DNA of 35,393 nt from Tepidibacter formicigenes DSM 15518 (GTDB taxonomy: Bacteria > Bacillota > Clostridia > Peptostreptococcales > Peptostreptococcaceae), in the NCBI RefSeq assembly GCF_900142235.1, contig NZ_FRAE01000024.1, positions 1 through 35,393 of the forward strand. The letters run 5' to 3'. Positions within the stretch are counted from its first letter, which is position 1; each line of letters starts with the position of its first letter. This document shows positions 1-8,640 of the stretch, in pieces. Under the pieces are notes generated by a model. That model made no database searches and was not told where the DNA came from. It was given only the letters and a program-made list of their open reading frames with translations. Made by a program: the position numbers and the translations under genes.

Positions 1-158
1 GATTTGAAGAAGATGTACCTAGGTTTATTATTGATGAATTTATTGAAGATGACTTTTTTGCTTCTGGTTGTGATATTGAGAATTTTGAAGTAAAAATGCC
101 TATACTTATATGTCCAAAATGTAATGGTGAATTAGTTTCAAAAAATACAGATGAGTAG
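1..158 (+). CDS. C-terminal end of an unrecognised protein (5' partial)
   Basis: An open frame enters from the left edge (first full codon at base 3) and ends with TAG at 156-158. About 51 residues are visible. The segment is acidic (DEFIEDDFF) and ends with a single CPKC pair near ICPKCNGEL, which looks like half of a zinc ribbon or one zinc knuckle. The start lies outside the window, so neither family nor length can be judged. The stop codon is part of the following hairpin. I do not recognise the family. The open frame and the clean stop followed by a terminator make it likely to be a real gene end. Confidence 0.6.
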   Translation, partial: FEEDVPRFIIDEFIEDDFFASGCDIENFEVKMPILICPKCNGELVSKNTDE

Positions 159-204
159 CTCTGCTACTCATCTGAGAGTATCACGAAGTGATATTTTGTT
201 CTTT
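150..204 (+). terminator. Tandem hairpins, second one terminator-like
   Basis: The first hairpin has a perfect 9-bp stem, GATGAGTAG (150-158) with CTACTCATC (164-172), and includes the stop codon of the upstream gene. The second has stem TATCAC (179-184) with GTGATA (188-193), a GAA loop, and is followed by TTTTGTTCTTT. The second has the form of an intrinsic terminator separating the upstream gene from the polysaccharide operon. Confidence 0.6.
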
Positions 205-285
205 AATGGAATTGTAATATTTTGATTTATGAATAATAATAATAAATAGAAAGTTTTATTATTAATTCTAAGGAGATATAAATTT

Positions 286-1410
286 ATGAACAAAATTATA
301 ATTAGTATATGCATTATAGTAGCAATGATTTGTTTTGCTGCATCAAATAATAGCCATCAATCTTATTTTATAAATAATGAAGATTTTATTGGCGAAAAAG
401 AATCTAAACAAGATTATTTAGAAGAAGAAATTTGTTTAAAATTTATAAAGGGAAGTATGTCTTCAAAAAGTGGAGGTATACATACTAATTATTTAGAAAA
501 TAATAAAATTGAAGAAATAGCAACTGGATATGAGATATTATCTGAATCAGAGGGACTTATTATGTTATATTATGTAAAAATTCAGGATAAGGATGAATTT
601 GATAAACATTTTAATATAGTAAAAAATAAAATGCTAGATAAAACGAATTTAGTAAAATGGAGAATAAAAGAGGATAACTATAATATAGTTACTAGCAATG
701 CTACGATTGATGATTTAAGAATAATTAGATCTCTTATATATGCATATGATATTTGGAAAGATATGAAGTACTATAATGTTTTAGAAAAAATTAGTAAATC
801 ATTGATTAAACATAATGTATACAAAGGTTGTTTAAACAATTATTTTGACATGGAGCATAAATATAAGGCAGAAGAAATTGATATAGCTTATTTAGACTTG
901 TATACTATAAAACTTCTTTCTAATATTAATGATGAATGGGAAAAGGTTTACGATAAAGGGGTAAATATTATAAATGAGGGATATTTATCTTATAAATTTC
1001 CACTATACAATAAAAAGTATAATATACGAAAAAAAAGATATTTAAATAGAGAAGTTATCAATTCTATAGATGCTTTGTTAGTTGTACTTCATCTTAGTGA
1101 AGTTGGATTGGTAAAAAATGAAACTTTAAAATGGATAAAAGATCAAATGATTTACAATGGCGGTATCTATACAGAATATGATATTAAAACTGGAAAACCT
1201 ATAGATAATGTAGAATGTACTGCAACATATGCTATAGCTGCAAGAATTGCAAAAAATATAGGAGATGAATCATTATATAGATTATTAATCGATAGAATGC
1301 TATTAATGCAAGTAGTAGATAAATCAAGTCCTTTATATGGAGGATTTGGAGATGTAAATACATTAAAGGTCTATTCTTTTGATAATCTACAAGCACTATT
1401 GGCATTTTAA
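286..1410 (+). CDS. Secreted GH8-like glycoside hydrolase of a YdaJ/PssZ-type exopolysaccharide locus
   Basis: This 374-residue protein starts with a hydrophobic segment (residues 4-19) that looks like a signal peptide or anchor. Residues 83-125 match the family 8 pattern of the bacterial cellulase/PssZ group: SESEGLIMLYYV aligns with the usual SEGQGYGMLLAV, placing the likely catalytic acid at Glu87, followed by FDKHFNIVKNKM and VKWR. The usual ATDGD element appears as ATIDD (139-143), so one conserved Asp position is changed. The C-terminal GGFGDV and SFDNLQALLAF segment fits the same fold. In Listeria, PssZ is a GH8 enzyme that cuts its own exopolysaccharide. In B. subtilis the homologous position is ydaJ, first gene of ydaJKLMN, the order seen here. 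ATG at 286 follows AAGGAG. Likely role: trimming or release of the polymer. The altered motif leaves activity uncertain. Confidence 0.72.
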   Translation: MNKIIISICIIVAMICFAASNNSHQSYFINNEDFIGEKESKQDYLEEEICLKFIKGSMSSKSGGIHTNYLENNKIEEIATGYEILSESEGLIMLYYVKIQDKDEFDKHFNIVKNKMLDKTNLVKWRIKEDNYNIVTSNATIDDLRIIRSLIYAYDIWKDMKYYNVLEKISKSLIKHNVYKGCLNNYFDMEHKYKAEEIDIAYLDLYTIKLLSNINDEWEKVYDKGVNIINEGYLSYKFPLYNKKYNIRKKRYLNREVINSIDALLVVLHLSEVGLVKNETLKWIKDQMIYNGGIYTEYDIKTGKPIDNVECTATYAIAARIAKNIGDESLYRLLIDRMLLMQVVDKSSPLYGGFGDVNTLKVYSFDNLQALLAF

Positions 1411-1429
1411 ACTTTAGGGGGACCAAACT

Positions 1430-2269
1430 ATGAAAAATAGACATGTAGATATATACTTTTTACTTTTAATAATAGAAATATTTAGTGTTACTACACTACT
1501 TATATTGAATATAAAAGAAGTTAATTTTATTGACTATGTTTTATGTGTATTAACATTTCTTATAATAATTATATCTTTTTATTCAAATTTAATAATGGGA
1601 TTAATAACTAGTGCATTTTTAGTATTTGCATATGGTAGTTATATGTTGTATAAAAGTTTATTTTATGAAAATATTAGAATTGGAAATGGTTATTTTTGGA
1701 TGGTGATATTTCCTTTATCAGCATTTATTTCTGGAAGACTTTCAGACGCTATAAATGAAATAAGAAATAAAAATATTTATCTTGAGAAGCAAATAAGTAA
1801 TTTGGTAACAGTAGATGAAATAACTGGATTCAATAATTTGAAAGAATTTTACAGAGATTTAAATGAAGAAATAAGTAGATCAAGAAGACACAAATTTTAT
1901 TTAGTGTTAATGGTAGTTGAAGTTCAGTATTTAGAAGAGTTAATTAGTATTTATGGAATAGATAAAATTAACAAAATTTTGAAGTCTATATCAGTTTTAA
2001 TTGAAAAGGCTATAAGAACAGAAGATAAAAGGTATAGGATAGGTGAAGAATTATTCGCTATAATAATGCCGAATACAGATATATCTGGTGCAGAGATAGT
2101 TAGGCAAAGGTTAAAAAGAGAATTGGAAAATATTTCGATAAATGATGATGATAAAACAAAAACATATAAATTAGATATTAAAATTGCAGCTTTACAATAT
2201 AATGATAGCATTGATAATTCTTTTCAATTTAAAGAATTAGTTCAAAAGGAGCTTGAATATGATATTTAG
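1430..2269 (+). CDS. Membrane c-di-GMP receptor with degenerate GGDEF domain (YdaK/PssE-like)
   Basis: This 279-residue protein has about four membrane segments (roughly 8-27, 33-50, 52-75 and 88-101), a short linker and a GGDEF-fold domain from about residue 126. The signature is broken: GGDEF is replaced by GEELF (205-209), so cyclase activity is unlikely. The inhibitory-site motif RxxD is intact as RTED (196-199) with the normal five-residue spacing to the signature, which is where c-di-GMP binds. This combination is that of B. subtilis YdaK and Listeria PssE, which switch on exopolysaccharide synthesis upon c-di-GMP binding. It is second in the operon, 19 bases after the GH8-like gene, and overlaps the next start. 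Its ribosome site AGGGGGA (1416-1422) is complementary to the loop of the small RNA candidate at 12758-12866. Function by homology and synteny is fairly secure. Confidence 0.8.
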   Translation: MKNRHVDIYFLLLIIEIFSVTTLLILNIKEVNFIDYVLCVLTFLIIIISFYSNLIMGLITSAFLVFAYGSYMLYKSLFYENIRIGNGYFWMVIFPLSAFISGRLSDAINEIRNKNIYLEKQISNLVTVDEITGFNNLKEFYRDLNEEISRSRRHKFYLVLMVVEVQYLEELISIYGIDKINKILKSISVLIEKAIRTEDKRYRIGEELFAIIMPNTDISGAEIVRQRLKRELENISINDDDKTKTYKLDIKIAALQYNDSIDNSFQFKELVQKELEYDI

Positions 2270-3878
2270 AAAAATATTAATATATTTTTTTATATTAGTA
2301 CTATTTTTTGATGTAATGTATCCATTTCAATTATCAAGTGCTGAAGGTAGCAAAAAGAATGTTTTATTGATATATGATAGAAGACAATTTTTTGGATATG
2401 TGGGAGATGTTGTAACTTCCTATAGAGAATTATTTGGACATTTTAATGTTAAAGTTTTTGAAGAAAGTGAAGAAAAATATAAAAAAGGACAAATAGAAAA
2501 TTTTGATTTTATATTTGTTATAGGAATAAAAGGCGATTTTTGTAATTCTTATTTGTTAGATGACTTAAAAAAAACAAAAAAAATTGTTTGCTGGATAGGG
2601 AAAGGAATAGAGAGACTATTAGAAAATAATGAAAATATAAGTTTAAGATATAAAGGGGAGTCTGATAATTTAGTAAAGATATTTTATAGTGATAAATACT
2701 TTGATATAGGACTGATTGACGACTTTGTGATTGTAGACAGTCTTTCTAAAAATTCGAAAGTTTATTCTTGGCTAAGTGATGGAAATGCTAAATATCCTTA
2801 TATAATTAGAGAAAATAATTATTGGTATGTATCTAAAGCAATTAGTTATTCGGTATTATTTTATATATTTGCAGATGTTCTATATGACTTATTTAATGAA
2901 TACAATATTGAAAAAAATCGAATATTTATAAGAATTGAAGATGTACATCCCTTCAGGGACACAGAAAAGTTAAGGGCTATAGGAGAATACTTAAACAGCA
3001 AGAATATTCCCTTTATGATAGCCATGATACCTGCTTATAAAAGATATAATTCATCTTATATAACTTCTTTATCAGAAAACCCTGATTTTGTTAAAACTAT
3101 TAAATATCTGCAGGAACTTGGAGGGAGTATAATACTGCATGGATATACTCATCAATACTTTGAAAGAAATTTAACTGGAGAAGGATTTGAATTTTGGGAT
3201 GGAATAAATGATAAACCTTTGGATTTAGATATAGAAAAGTGGATAGATAAAAGAATTGGATTAGGAATACAGGAAAGTATAAAAAATGGTATATACCCTT
3301 TAGCTTTTGAAGCTCCACATTATGCTATTTGTCAAAAAGGATATAAAGTGCTTAAAAATTATTTTTCAACATATTGTGGTCATATTCAGACAAGTGATCA
3401 AGGATTTACTACATCAACTTATCCTTATACTCTTCATGATACAGAATTATTTAACAAATTTTTACCTGAAAATCTTGGATATGTAGACCCTAATAATCTA
3501 TTATCTATAAATAAAATTAAAAACAATTTAAAGGAAATCTCTGTAGTTAGAGGATTTACAGCAGGGGTATTTTTCCATCCATACCTTGATATAAAATATC
3601 TAAAAGAAATAGTTGAATTTATAGAAGATGAAAACATAGAATTTTATGATTTAAAAAAAGAGGATAACTGGGTTAAATGGAATAACATAACCATAGTATC
3701 TAAAAATGGAGAAATAAAAGTGGATTATTCTGAAAATACTGAACAAAATTCAGTGAAAGGAGCTTTTACTCTAGGAACAAAACTATTAATAGTTTTTGTA
3801 CTGATTATTAATATAATATTTTTAATTATTTTTATCAGGTCAAAGAAAAGATCAAATAAGAATTTATTAGGAGATTGA
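2259..3878 (+). CDS. DUF2334 polysaccharide-deacetylase-like protein (YdaL/PssB-like)
   Basis: About 539 residues, with an N-terminal signal or anchor, a large extracytoplasmic part and a C-terminal membrane helix followed by basic RSKKR, so it is probably anchored outside the membrane. The middle carries the DUF2334 pattern: RIEDVHP, then FMIAMIPAY, then ILHGYTHQ and FEAPHY. These are the Asp, His and Pro elements of the carbohydrate esterase 4-like fold that binds metal and removes acetyl groups. ATG at 2259 is preferred over TTG at 2253 because AAAGGAG (2245-2251) is correctly spaced for it. The gene overlaps the end of the preceding gene by 11 bases, indicating translational coupling. In B. 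subtilis the corresponding gene is ydaL. Inferred role: modification of the growing polymer, perhaps N-deacetylation. The substrate is unknown. Confidence 0.75.
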   Translation: MIFRKILIYFFILVLFFDVMYPFQLSSAEGSKKNVLLIYDRRQFFGYVGDVVTSYRELFGHFNVKVFEESEEKYKKGQIENFDFIFVIGIKGDFCNSYLLDDLKKTKKIVCWIGKGIERLLENNENISLRYKGESDNLVKIFYSDKYFDIGLIDDFVIVDSLSKNSKVYSWLSDGNAKYPYIIRENNYWYVSKAISYSVLFYIFADVLYDLFNEYNIEKNRIFIRIEDVHPFRDTEKLRAIGEYLNSKNIPFMIAMIPAYKRYNSSYITSLSENPDFVKTIKYLQELGGSIILHGYTHQYFERNLTGEGFEFWDGINDKPLDLDIEKWIDKRIGLGIQESIKNGIYPLAFEAPHYAICQKGYKVLKNYFSTYCGHIQTSDQGFTTSTYPYTLHDTELFNKFLPENLGYVDPNNLLSINKIKNNLKEISVVRGFTAGVFFHPYLDIKYLKEIVEFIEDENIEFYDLKKEDNWVKWNNITIVSKNGEIKVDYSENTEQNSVKGAFTLGTKLLIVFVLIINIIFLIIFIRSKKRSNKNLLGD

Positions 3879-3882
3879 TAAT

Positions 3883-5145
3883 ATGAGATTGAGTTTGATA
3901 GATTATCTTTTTTTATATTCTTTACTTTCTACATGGCTTCTTTTATTTATGAATATATTTTTAACTTTAAGTGGATATAGGTTCTATACAGCTTCTCTAA
4001 GTAAAAAAATAGATATACTTAAAGAAATGACAGAGTTCCCAAGTATATCTATATTAATTCCAGCTCATAACGAAGAAAAAGTGATTGACAAAACTATAAA
4101 AGCTATGTTATCTCTCGATTATCCTGAAGATAAATTAGAAGTTATTATTATAAATGATAATTCTAGTGATAATACTGGTGAAATATTGGAAGGGCTTAAG
4201 AAGGATTATAATAATAAAAATTTAAAAATTATTACTACTAATAAAATAACTGGAGGAAAAGGAAAATCAAATGCATTAAACATTGGTTATAAAAATTCTA
4301 AAAATGAGTATATTGTAGTTTATGATGCTGATAACACACCAGAAAAGCTAGCTTTAAGATATTTAGTATATTCTATAACTAATTCAAATGAGTTAGGGGC
4401 AGTGATAGGAAAATTTAGAACTAGGAATAAATATAAAAACTTTTTAACGAGATTTATAAATATCGAGACTTTAAGCTTTCAATGGATGGCTCAAGCAGGA
4501 AGATGGCAATTATTTAGGTTGTGTACTATTCCAGGTACAAATTTTATTATTAGAAGAAGTGTAATTGAGAAACTTGGTGGATGGGATATAAATGCTATAG
4601 CAGAGGATACTGAAATTAGCTTTAGAATATATAAAATGGGATATAGAATTGGATTTATGCCATTAGCTATAACGTGGGAGCAGGAGCCAGAAAAACTTCG
4701 AGTATGGTTTAAGCAGCGAACAAGGTGGGCAAAGGGGAATGTATATGTCCTTGTTAAATATTTAAAGAATATATATAGAGAAAAAACTAAAAGTGTGTTA
4801 TTTGATTTATATTATTTTTTTTCTGTATATTTTCTATTTTTGTCATCGGTAATATTATCTGACATAATTTTTATTTTAGGATTGTTTACAGATATAAAAA
4901 TAAGTTTATCAAGTAATTTTTTTTTGATTTGGATTCTTGCGTATATTTTATTTATTCTTGAAGTTAGTATAGCACTAACCATGGAAAAGGGAGAAAGTAA
5001 CTATAAAAATATTTTATTAGTTGCTATAATGTATTTTTCATATTGTCAGTTATGGATGATAGTAGCTATTAAAGGAATAATATTATATTTTAAGGATGTA
5101 TTATTTAAACAAGAAATCAAATGGTATAAGACAGAAAGGTTTTAA
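3883..5145 (+). CDS. Membrane-bound family 2 glycosyltransferase, polymer synthase (YdaM/PssC-like)
   Basis: 420 residues. One N-terminal membrane segment (about 8-30) is followed by a GT-A catalytic domain and three or four C-terminal membrane segments. Processive GT2 motifs are all visible: PAHNEE (60-65), IINDNSSDNT (around 90-98), the DAD metal/UDP-sugar motif (148-150), the AEDTE catalytic base region (240-244) and QRTRW (278-282), the Q/RxxRW motif that holds the acceptor chain. This architecture is shared with cellulose, hyaluronan and PNAG synthases. It lies four bases after the DUF2334 gene and just before the BcsB-like gene, matching ydaM. In Listeria the related system makes a ManNAc-based polymer, but the sugar made here cannot be read from the sequence. 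It is the synthase of the locus. Confidence 0.85.
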   Translation: MRLSLIDYLFLYSLLSTWLLLFMNIFLTLSGYRFYTASLSKKIDILKEMTEFPSISILIPAHNEEKVIDKTIKAMLSLDYPEDKLEVIIINDNSSDNTGEILEGLKKDYNNKNLKIITTNKITGGKGKSNALNIGYKNSKNEYIVVYDADNTPEKLALRYLVYSITNSNELGAVIGKFRTRNKYKNFLTRFINIETLSFQWMAQAGRWQLFRLCTIPGTNFIIRRSVIEKLGGWDINAIAEDTEISFRIYKMGYRIGFMPLAITWEQEPEKLRVWFKQRTRWAKGNVYVLVKYLKNIYREKTKSVLFDLYYFFSVYFLFLSSVILSDIIFILGLFTDIKISLSSNFFLIWILAYILFILEVSIALTMEKGESNYKNILLVAIMYFSYCQLWMIVAIKGIILYFKDVLFKQEIKWYKTERF

Positions 5146-5158
5146 GTGAGGTGAAGAA

Positions 5159-7288
5159 ATGAAAAAATTAAATTTCTTTATTTATTGTATAGTTTTTTTA
5201 ATTGTTTTAAATTCAAATTTATTATATACATATGCAAATACAAATGAAAAATATATAATTCAAACAAAAAACAATAATGAAATACAATCTAAAAATTATC
5301 ATTTAAATAATGATATAACAATAGATGGTATTTTGGGAAGTTATGTATTTTTTATTAATATTGATAAACATTGGCAAGTTAAAAACAATGCTTATTTTGA
5401 GATGATTTTTAGTCAAAGCCAGATAAAAAATTATAAAAATTCTACTTTAACAATTGAGATTAATAATATGCCTATTTATAGTGTATGTTTATACGATAAA
5501 GATACTAATAAGGAGAGAATAAAAATTCCTATTCCTTTAGATAAAATAAATGAAGGATATAATGAGGTGAAAATAAAATGTTATCATAGAATTACAGATG
5601 AACCTTGTGCTGATATTATAAATCCAGGAAATTGGATAGTAATTCATAAAGATTCATACGTTCATATAGAATTTGTTGAAAAGCAGGATAGTGTGAGTTT
5701 AATTGATTATCCATATCCTTATTTAAAAAAAAATAAAAACAAACCAGTAAATAATGTCATAATTGTTTCTGATGATTATCGTAACTATGAGCTAAATGCA
5801 GCTGTAATTTTAGCAACTAATTTTGGACAAAGGTATCCTTATACAAAATTTGATACAAATATTTCGAAATTTAGTGAGGTTACTGATAAAAGTAAAAGCA
5901 ATATTATATATATTGGTAGCAAAGATAACACTTCAAAAGAAATATTATCGTTATTATCAGAGGAAGAAATTAACTCTATTTCAGATAAGGCGTTAATTAA
6001 AGAGGTTAAATCACCATATAACAGCAATTATAAAATTTTATTAATATTATCAAATGATAAAACAAGTATCTTAAAAGCTGTAAAAGCATTATCAAATGAT
6101 AATATAATTTTACAAATGGATAAATCATATCAATATATATTTAATGAAACCATTATAAATACAGAAAACTTTTCAGAATCTGAATATATTTCTTTAAAAG
6201 ATTTAGGTTATTCAAACGTTAAATTGCAAGGGATATTCTATCAAAAAGCTAGTTTTGGTGTTAATATACCTAAAGATTGGATTATAAAAGAAGGGGCACT
6301 TTTGCATATTGATATGAGGTATTCTGATGTTTTAAACTTTGACAGATCTTTGGTAACAGTATATTTGAATGATATTCCTATTGGTAGTAAAAAATTATAT
6401 CAAGAAAGTGCAAATAATGATGTTTTAGAAATAAAAATACCAAAGGAAGTTAAGGATAATAATTATTATAATTTAGAAGTTGTTTTTTATTTTGAATTAG
6501 ATGGTCAAGAATGTAATTATATACGGGATAATAACTCTTGGGCATACATATCAAATCAATCTTACTTGTATCTGCCTCATGATAAAATGAAAGATAGTTT
6601 TTTTGAAAATTATGAAAGTCCGTTTGTAAAAAATAAAAAATTTAATGATGTGTTAATGATAGTTCCTGAAAAATTATCTTCTAATGAAATGACAATCATT
6701 GCAAGTATAGCTAGCGCATTAGGGCGTAATGTTAATAGTTTAGAAAATTTAGAGGTTAAAACTTTGAAGGAAGCTAAAAATAAACTTAAATATAAAAATT
6801 TAATTATTATTGGTACTCCGAATAGAAATGATTTAATTAAAGAAATAAATGATAAATTGCATATTAAGTTTGATAAAGATTTTAGTAAATTTTTATCTAA
6901 TGAAAAGATTACATTATTAGAAAGTTACAGTAAAGATTTATCTTCTTTGCAGTTGATTAAATCGCCATTTAATAAAAATAAAACAGCTCTTATAATCACA
7001 GCAACAAAAGATAACGGATTAAATTGGGCTAAGGATTTTTTAACTGATTTTGAATTAGTAAATAGATTAAAAGGAAATGCAGTAGTTATAGATAAATACG
7101 CTAATATTCAATCAAAATATTATGGTATACTCAATAACAAACAAGAAAATAAACATATAAATGAAGATAAAAAGCAATATATAAAAAAAGCAATAGAAAG
7201 TAAACAAGTTAGAAATTTTATTATTTTTGTAATATCTATTTTATTATTTATAATAATAAGCTCTATATTTATAATAAGAAAGAAATGA
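5159..7288 (+). CDS. BcsB-like membrane-anchored exopolysaccharide protein (YdaN/PssD-like)
   Basis: 709 residues with an N-terminal signal peptide (to about residue 27), a long extracytoplasmic region and one C-terminal membrane helix ending in IIRKK. The body has two similar halves, each with a beta-rich carbohydrate-binding-like part (around YSVCLYDKD in the first half and LVTVYLNDIPIGSKKLY in the second, each followed by a Cys-containing D..C.YI/DII segment) and an alpha/beta part. This duplicated layout is that of BcsB, the cellulose synthase partner that guides the chain out of the membrane. It follows the GT2 gene by 13 bases with a GAGGTGA ribosome site. In B. subtilis the equivalent is ydaN. 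Likely role: partner subunit of the synthase. A weak GATA-GAAA-TATC hairpin followed by T residues near 7287-7306 may end the operon. Confidence 0.75.
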   Translation: MKKLNFFIYCIVFLIVLNSNLLYTYANTNEKYIIQTKNNNEIQSKNYHLNNDITIDGILGSYVFFINIDKHWQVKNNAYFEMIFSQSQIKNYKNSTLTIEINNMPIYSVCLYDKDTNKERIKIPIPLDKINEGYNEVKIKCYHRITDEPCADIINPGNWIVIHKDSYVHIEFVEKQDSVSLIDYPYPYLKKNKNKPVNNVIIVSDDYRNYELNAAVILATNFGQRYPYTKFDTNISKFSEVTDKSKSNIIYIGSKDNTSKEILSLLSEEEINSISDKALIKEVKSPYNSNYKILLILSNDKTSILKAVKALSNDNIILQMDKSYQYIFNETIINTENFSESEYISLKDLGYSNVKLQGIFYQKASFGVNIPKDWIIKEGALLHIDMRYSDVLNFDRSLVTVYLNDIPIGSKKLYQESANNDVLEIKIPKEVKDNNYYNLEVVFYFELDGQECNYIRDNNSWAYISNQSYLYLPHDKMKDSFFENYESPFVKNKKFNDVLMIVPEKLSSNEMTIIASIASALGRNVNSLENLEVKTLKEAKNKLKYKNLIIIGTPNRNDLIKEINDKLHIKFDKDFSKFLSNEKITLLESYSKDLSSLQLIKSPFNKNKTALIITATKDNGLNWAKDFLTDFELVNRLKGNAVVIDKYANIQSKYYGILNNKQENKHINEDKKQYIKKAIESKQVRNFIIFVISILLFIIISSIFIIRKK

Positions 7289-7492
7289 TAGAAATATCGG
7301 TTTTTTGTTAATAATTGGGGGGAGATTAACAAGTGCTTTTTTCTGAACCTCAACATTTGTTATAGAACCTTTTTTATATATAAAATAATATTTATGGACT
7401 AATATGAGATATAATATAATTATATTAATATTATTTATAAAACACATAATTTTATAATTGTGAATTTTATTTTTATTCTGGGGGAGTCTAAT

Positions 7493-8590
7493 GTGTTAAA
7501 TAAAAATAATACAAATTTTAATAATATAGATATTAAAGAATATACAAAACTTAAATTACAAAATGAAGATTTAAAAAGAAAAAACCTATTTTTAACTAAA
7601 GAAATTCAAGAATTCAAAGGAATAAATTGGATATTAAGTCAAGTCATAAAGACATCTGGTACTCTTGATTCTTTTGAAAAATTAATGAAAAATATTACAG
7701 ATATACTTATGGGAATATTAGGGGTGGATACTTGCACTATATGGATAAAAGAAGATGGAGAAGATAAATATATAACATATTCTAGAAGTATTTATAAAGG
7801 GAATACATATGAGGTAAAAGAAAATGAGGATTTGCCTGATTTTTTGTTAAAAATCAAAGAAACATCATACTTTGATACGAAAGATAAAAATACGGAGTTT
7901 TGCAAAGGTGAAAATGTAAAATCTATATTAATAGCTCCTTTAGAGGATTTTAGAAGTAATAACAGATTAGGTATTATTATTGCAGAACATAGAACTAAAG
8001 ATTTTTTCACTAAAACAACTAGAGAATTTTTTAATATACTAGCTATTCAAATAAGCATTGCTGCTATTAATTCAAAGCTATTTGAAAAAATTAATGAAAT
8101 AACTAATAAAGATACTTTGACAAATTGTTATAATAGAAGCTATTTTGAAAAACTTATGTTGAATATGAATACTAACCAAAAAAATTACAGCCTTGCTGTA
8201 TTTGATTTAGATAAATTTAAAAAAGTAAATGATATGTTTGGTCATGAAAAAGGTGATGAAATTTTAATAAAAATCAGTAATTTAGCAATAAAATTAGCAA
8301 AGAAACATAAGGGTGAAGCTATAAGGTTTGGAGGAGACGAATTCATACTTATATTATTCAAACCTTTAAATGAAACAGTGGAAATATTAGATCGTTTTAG
8401 AAAAAATGTTCCAAAACTTGAAGCTATCAAAAAAATAGGTATTGATATTACAGTAACAATAGGTATAGCTTCTTATTCTGAAACTGTAACTGAAATGAAA
8501 AACATATTTACTGCTGCTGATATGGCATTAGTACAAGGTAAAGAAAGAGGAGAAAAAAATACAATACATATCGGATATGATAAAACATAA
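7493..8590 (+). CDS. GAF-GGDEF diguanylate cyclase
   Basis: 365 residues from GTG at 7493, chosen because GGGGGAG (7480-7486) is correctly spaced for it, while the upstream GTG at 7460 has no ribosome site. Order: a short coiled coil (roughly 18-40), a GAF sensory domain (about 55-195) and a GGDEF domain to the end. The active-site motif is intact, RFGGDEF with GGDEF at 280-284, and substrate-binding FDLDKFKKVND is present. The residues five positions before GGDEF are KHKG, so no RxxD inhibitory site exists. It should therefore convert two GTP into c-di-GMP without product feedback. No membrane segment is seen, so it is probably cytosolic. It lies about 200 bases after the polysaccharide operon in the same direction, echoing Listeria, where dgcB is next to pssZ. 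The GAF ligand is unknown. Confidence 0.85.
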   Translation: MLNKNNTNFNNIDIKEYTKLKLQNEDLKRKNLFLTKEIQEFKGINWILSQVIKTSGTLDSFEKLMKNITDILMGILGVDTCTIWIKEDGEDKYITYSRSIYKGNTYEVKENEDLPDFLLKIKETSYFDTKDKNTEFCKGENVKSILIAPLEDFRSNNRLGIIIAEHRTKDFFTKTTREFFNILAIQISIAAINSKLFEKINEITNKDTLTNCYNRSYFEKLMLNMNTNQKNYSLAVFDLDKFKKVNDMFGHEKGDEILIKISNLAIKLAKKHKGEAIRFGGDEFILILFKPLNETVEILDRFRKNVPKLEAIKKIGIDITVTIGIASYSETVTEMKNIFTAADMALVQGKERGEKNTIHIGYDKT

Positions 8591-8592
8591 AA

Positions 8593-8640
8593 AATAAGCC
8601 TATATTTTAATTTTCAGATTAAGATATAGGCTTATTTATT
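8593..8640. terminator. Bidirectional terminator between convergent genes
   Basis: A perfect 13-bp stem pairs 8593-8605 (AATAAGCCTATAT) with 8624-8636 (ATATAGGCTTATT). It sits between the convergent cyclase and exonuclease genes, with T-rich flanks usable on both strands. Confidence 0.8.

Noticed and set aside
158-285. Possible c-di-GMP riboswitch before the exopolysaccharide operon
   Set aside because: The region has only two hairpins and AT-rich DNA; none of the conserved GEMM-type sequence blocks are present.
7289-7459. Possible regulatory RNA or extra gene between the BcsB-like gene and the cyclase
   Set aside because: It contains GTTAAT/ATTAAC around a G-rich stretch and a repeated GAACC, but no coherent structure, promoter or credible reading frame.
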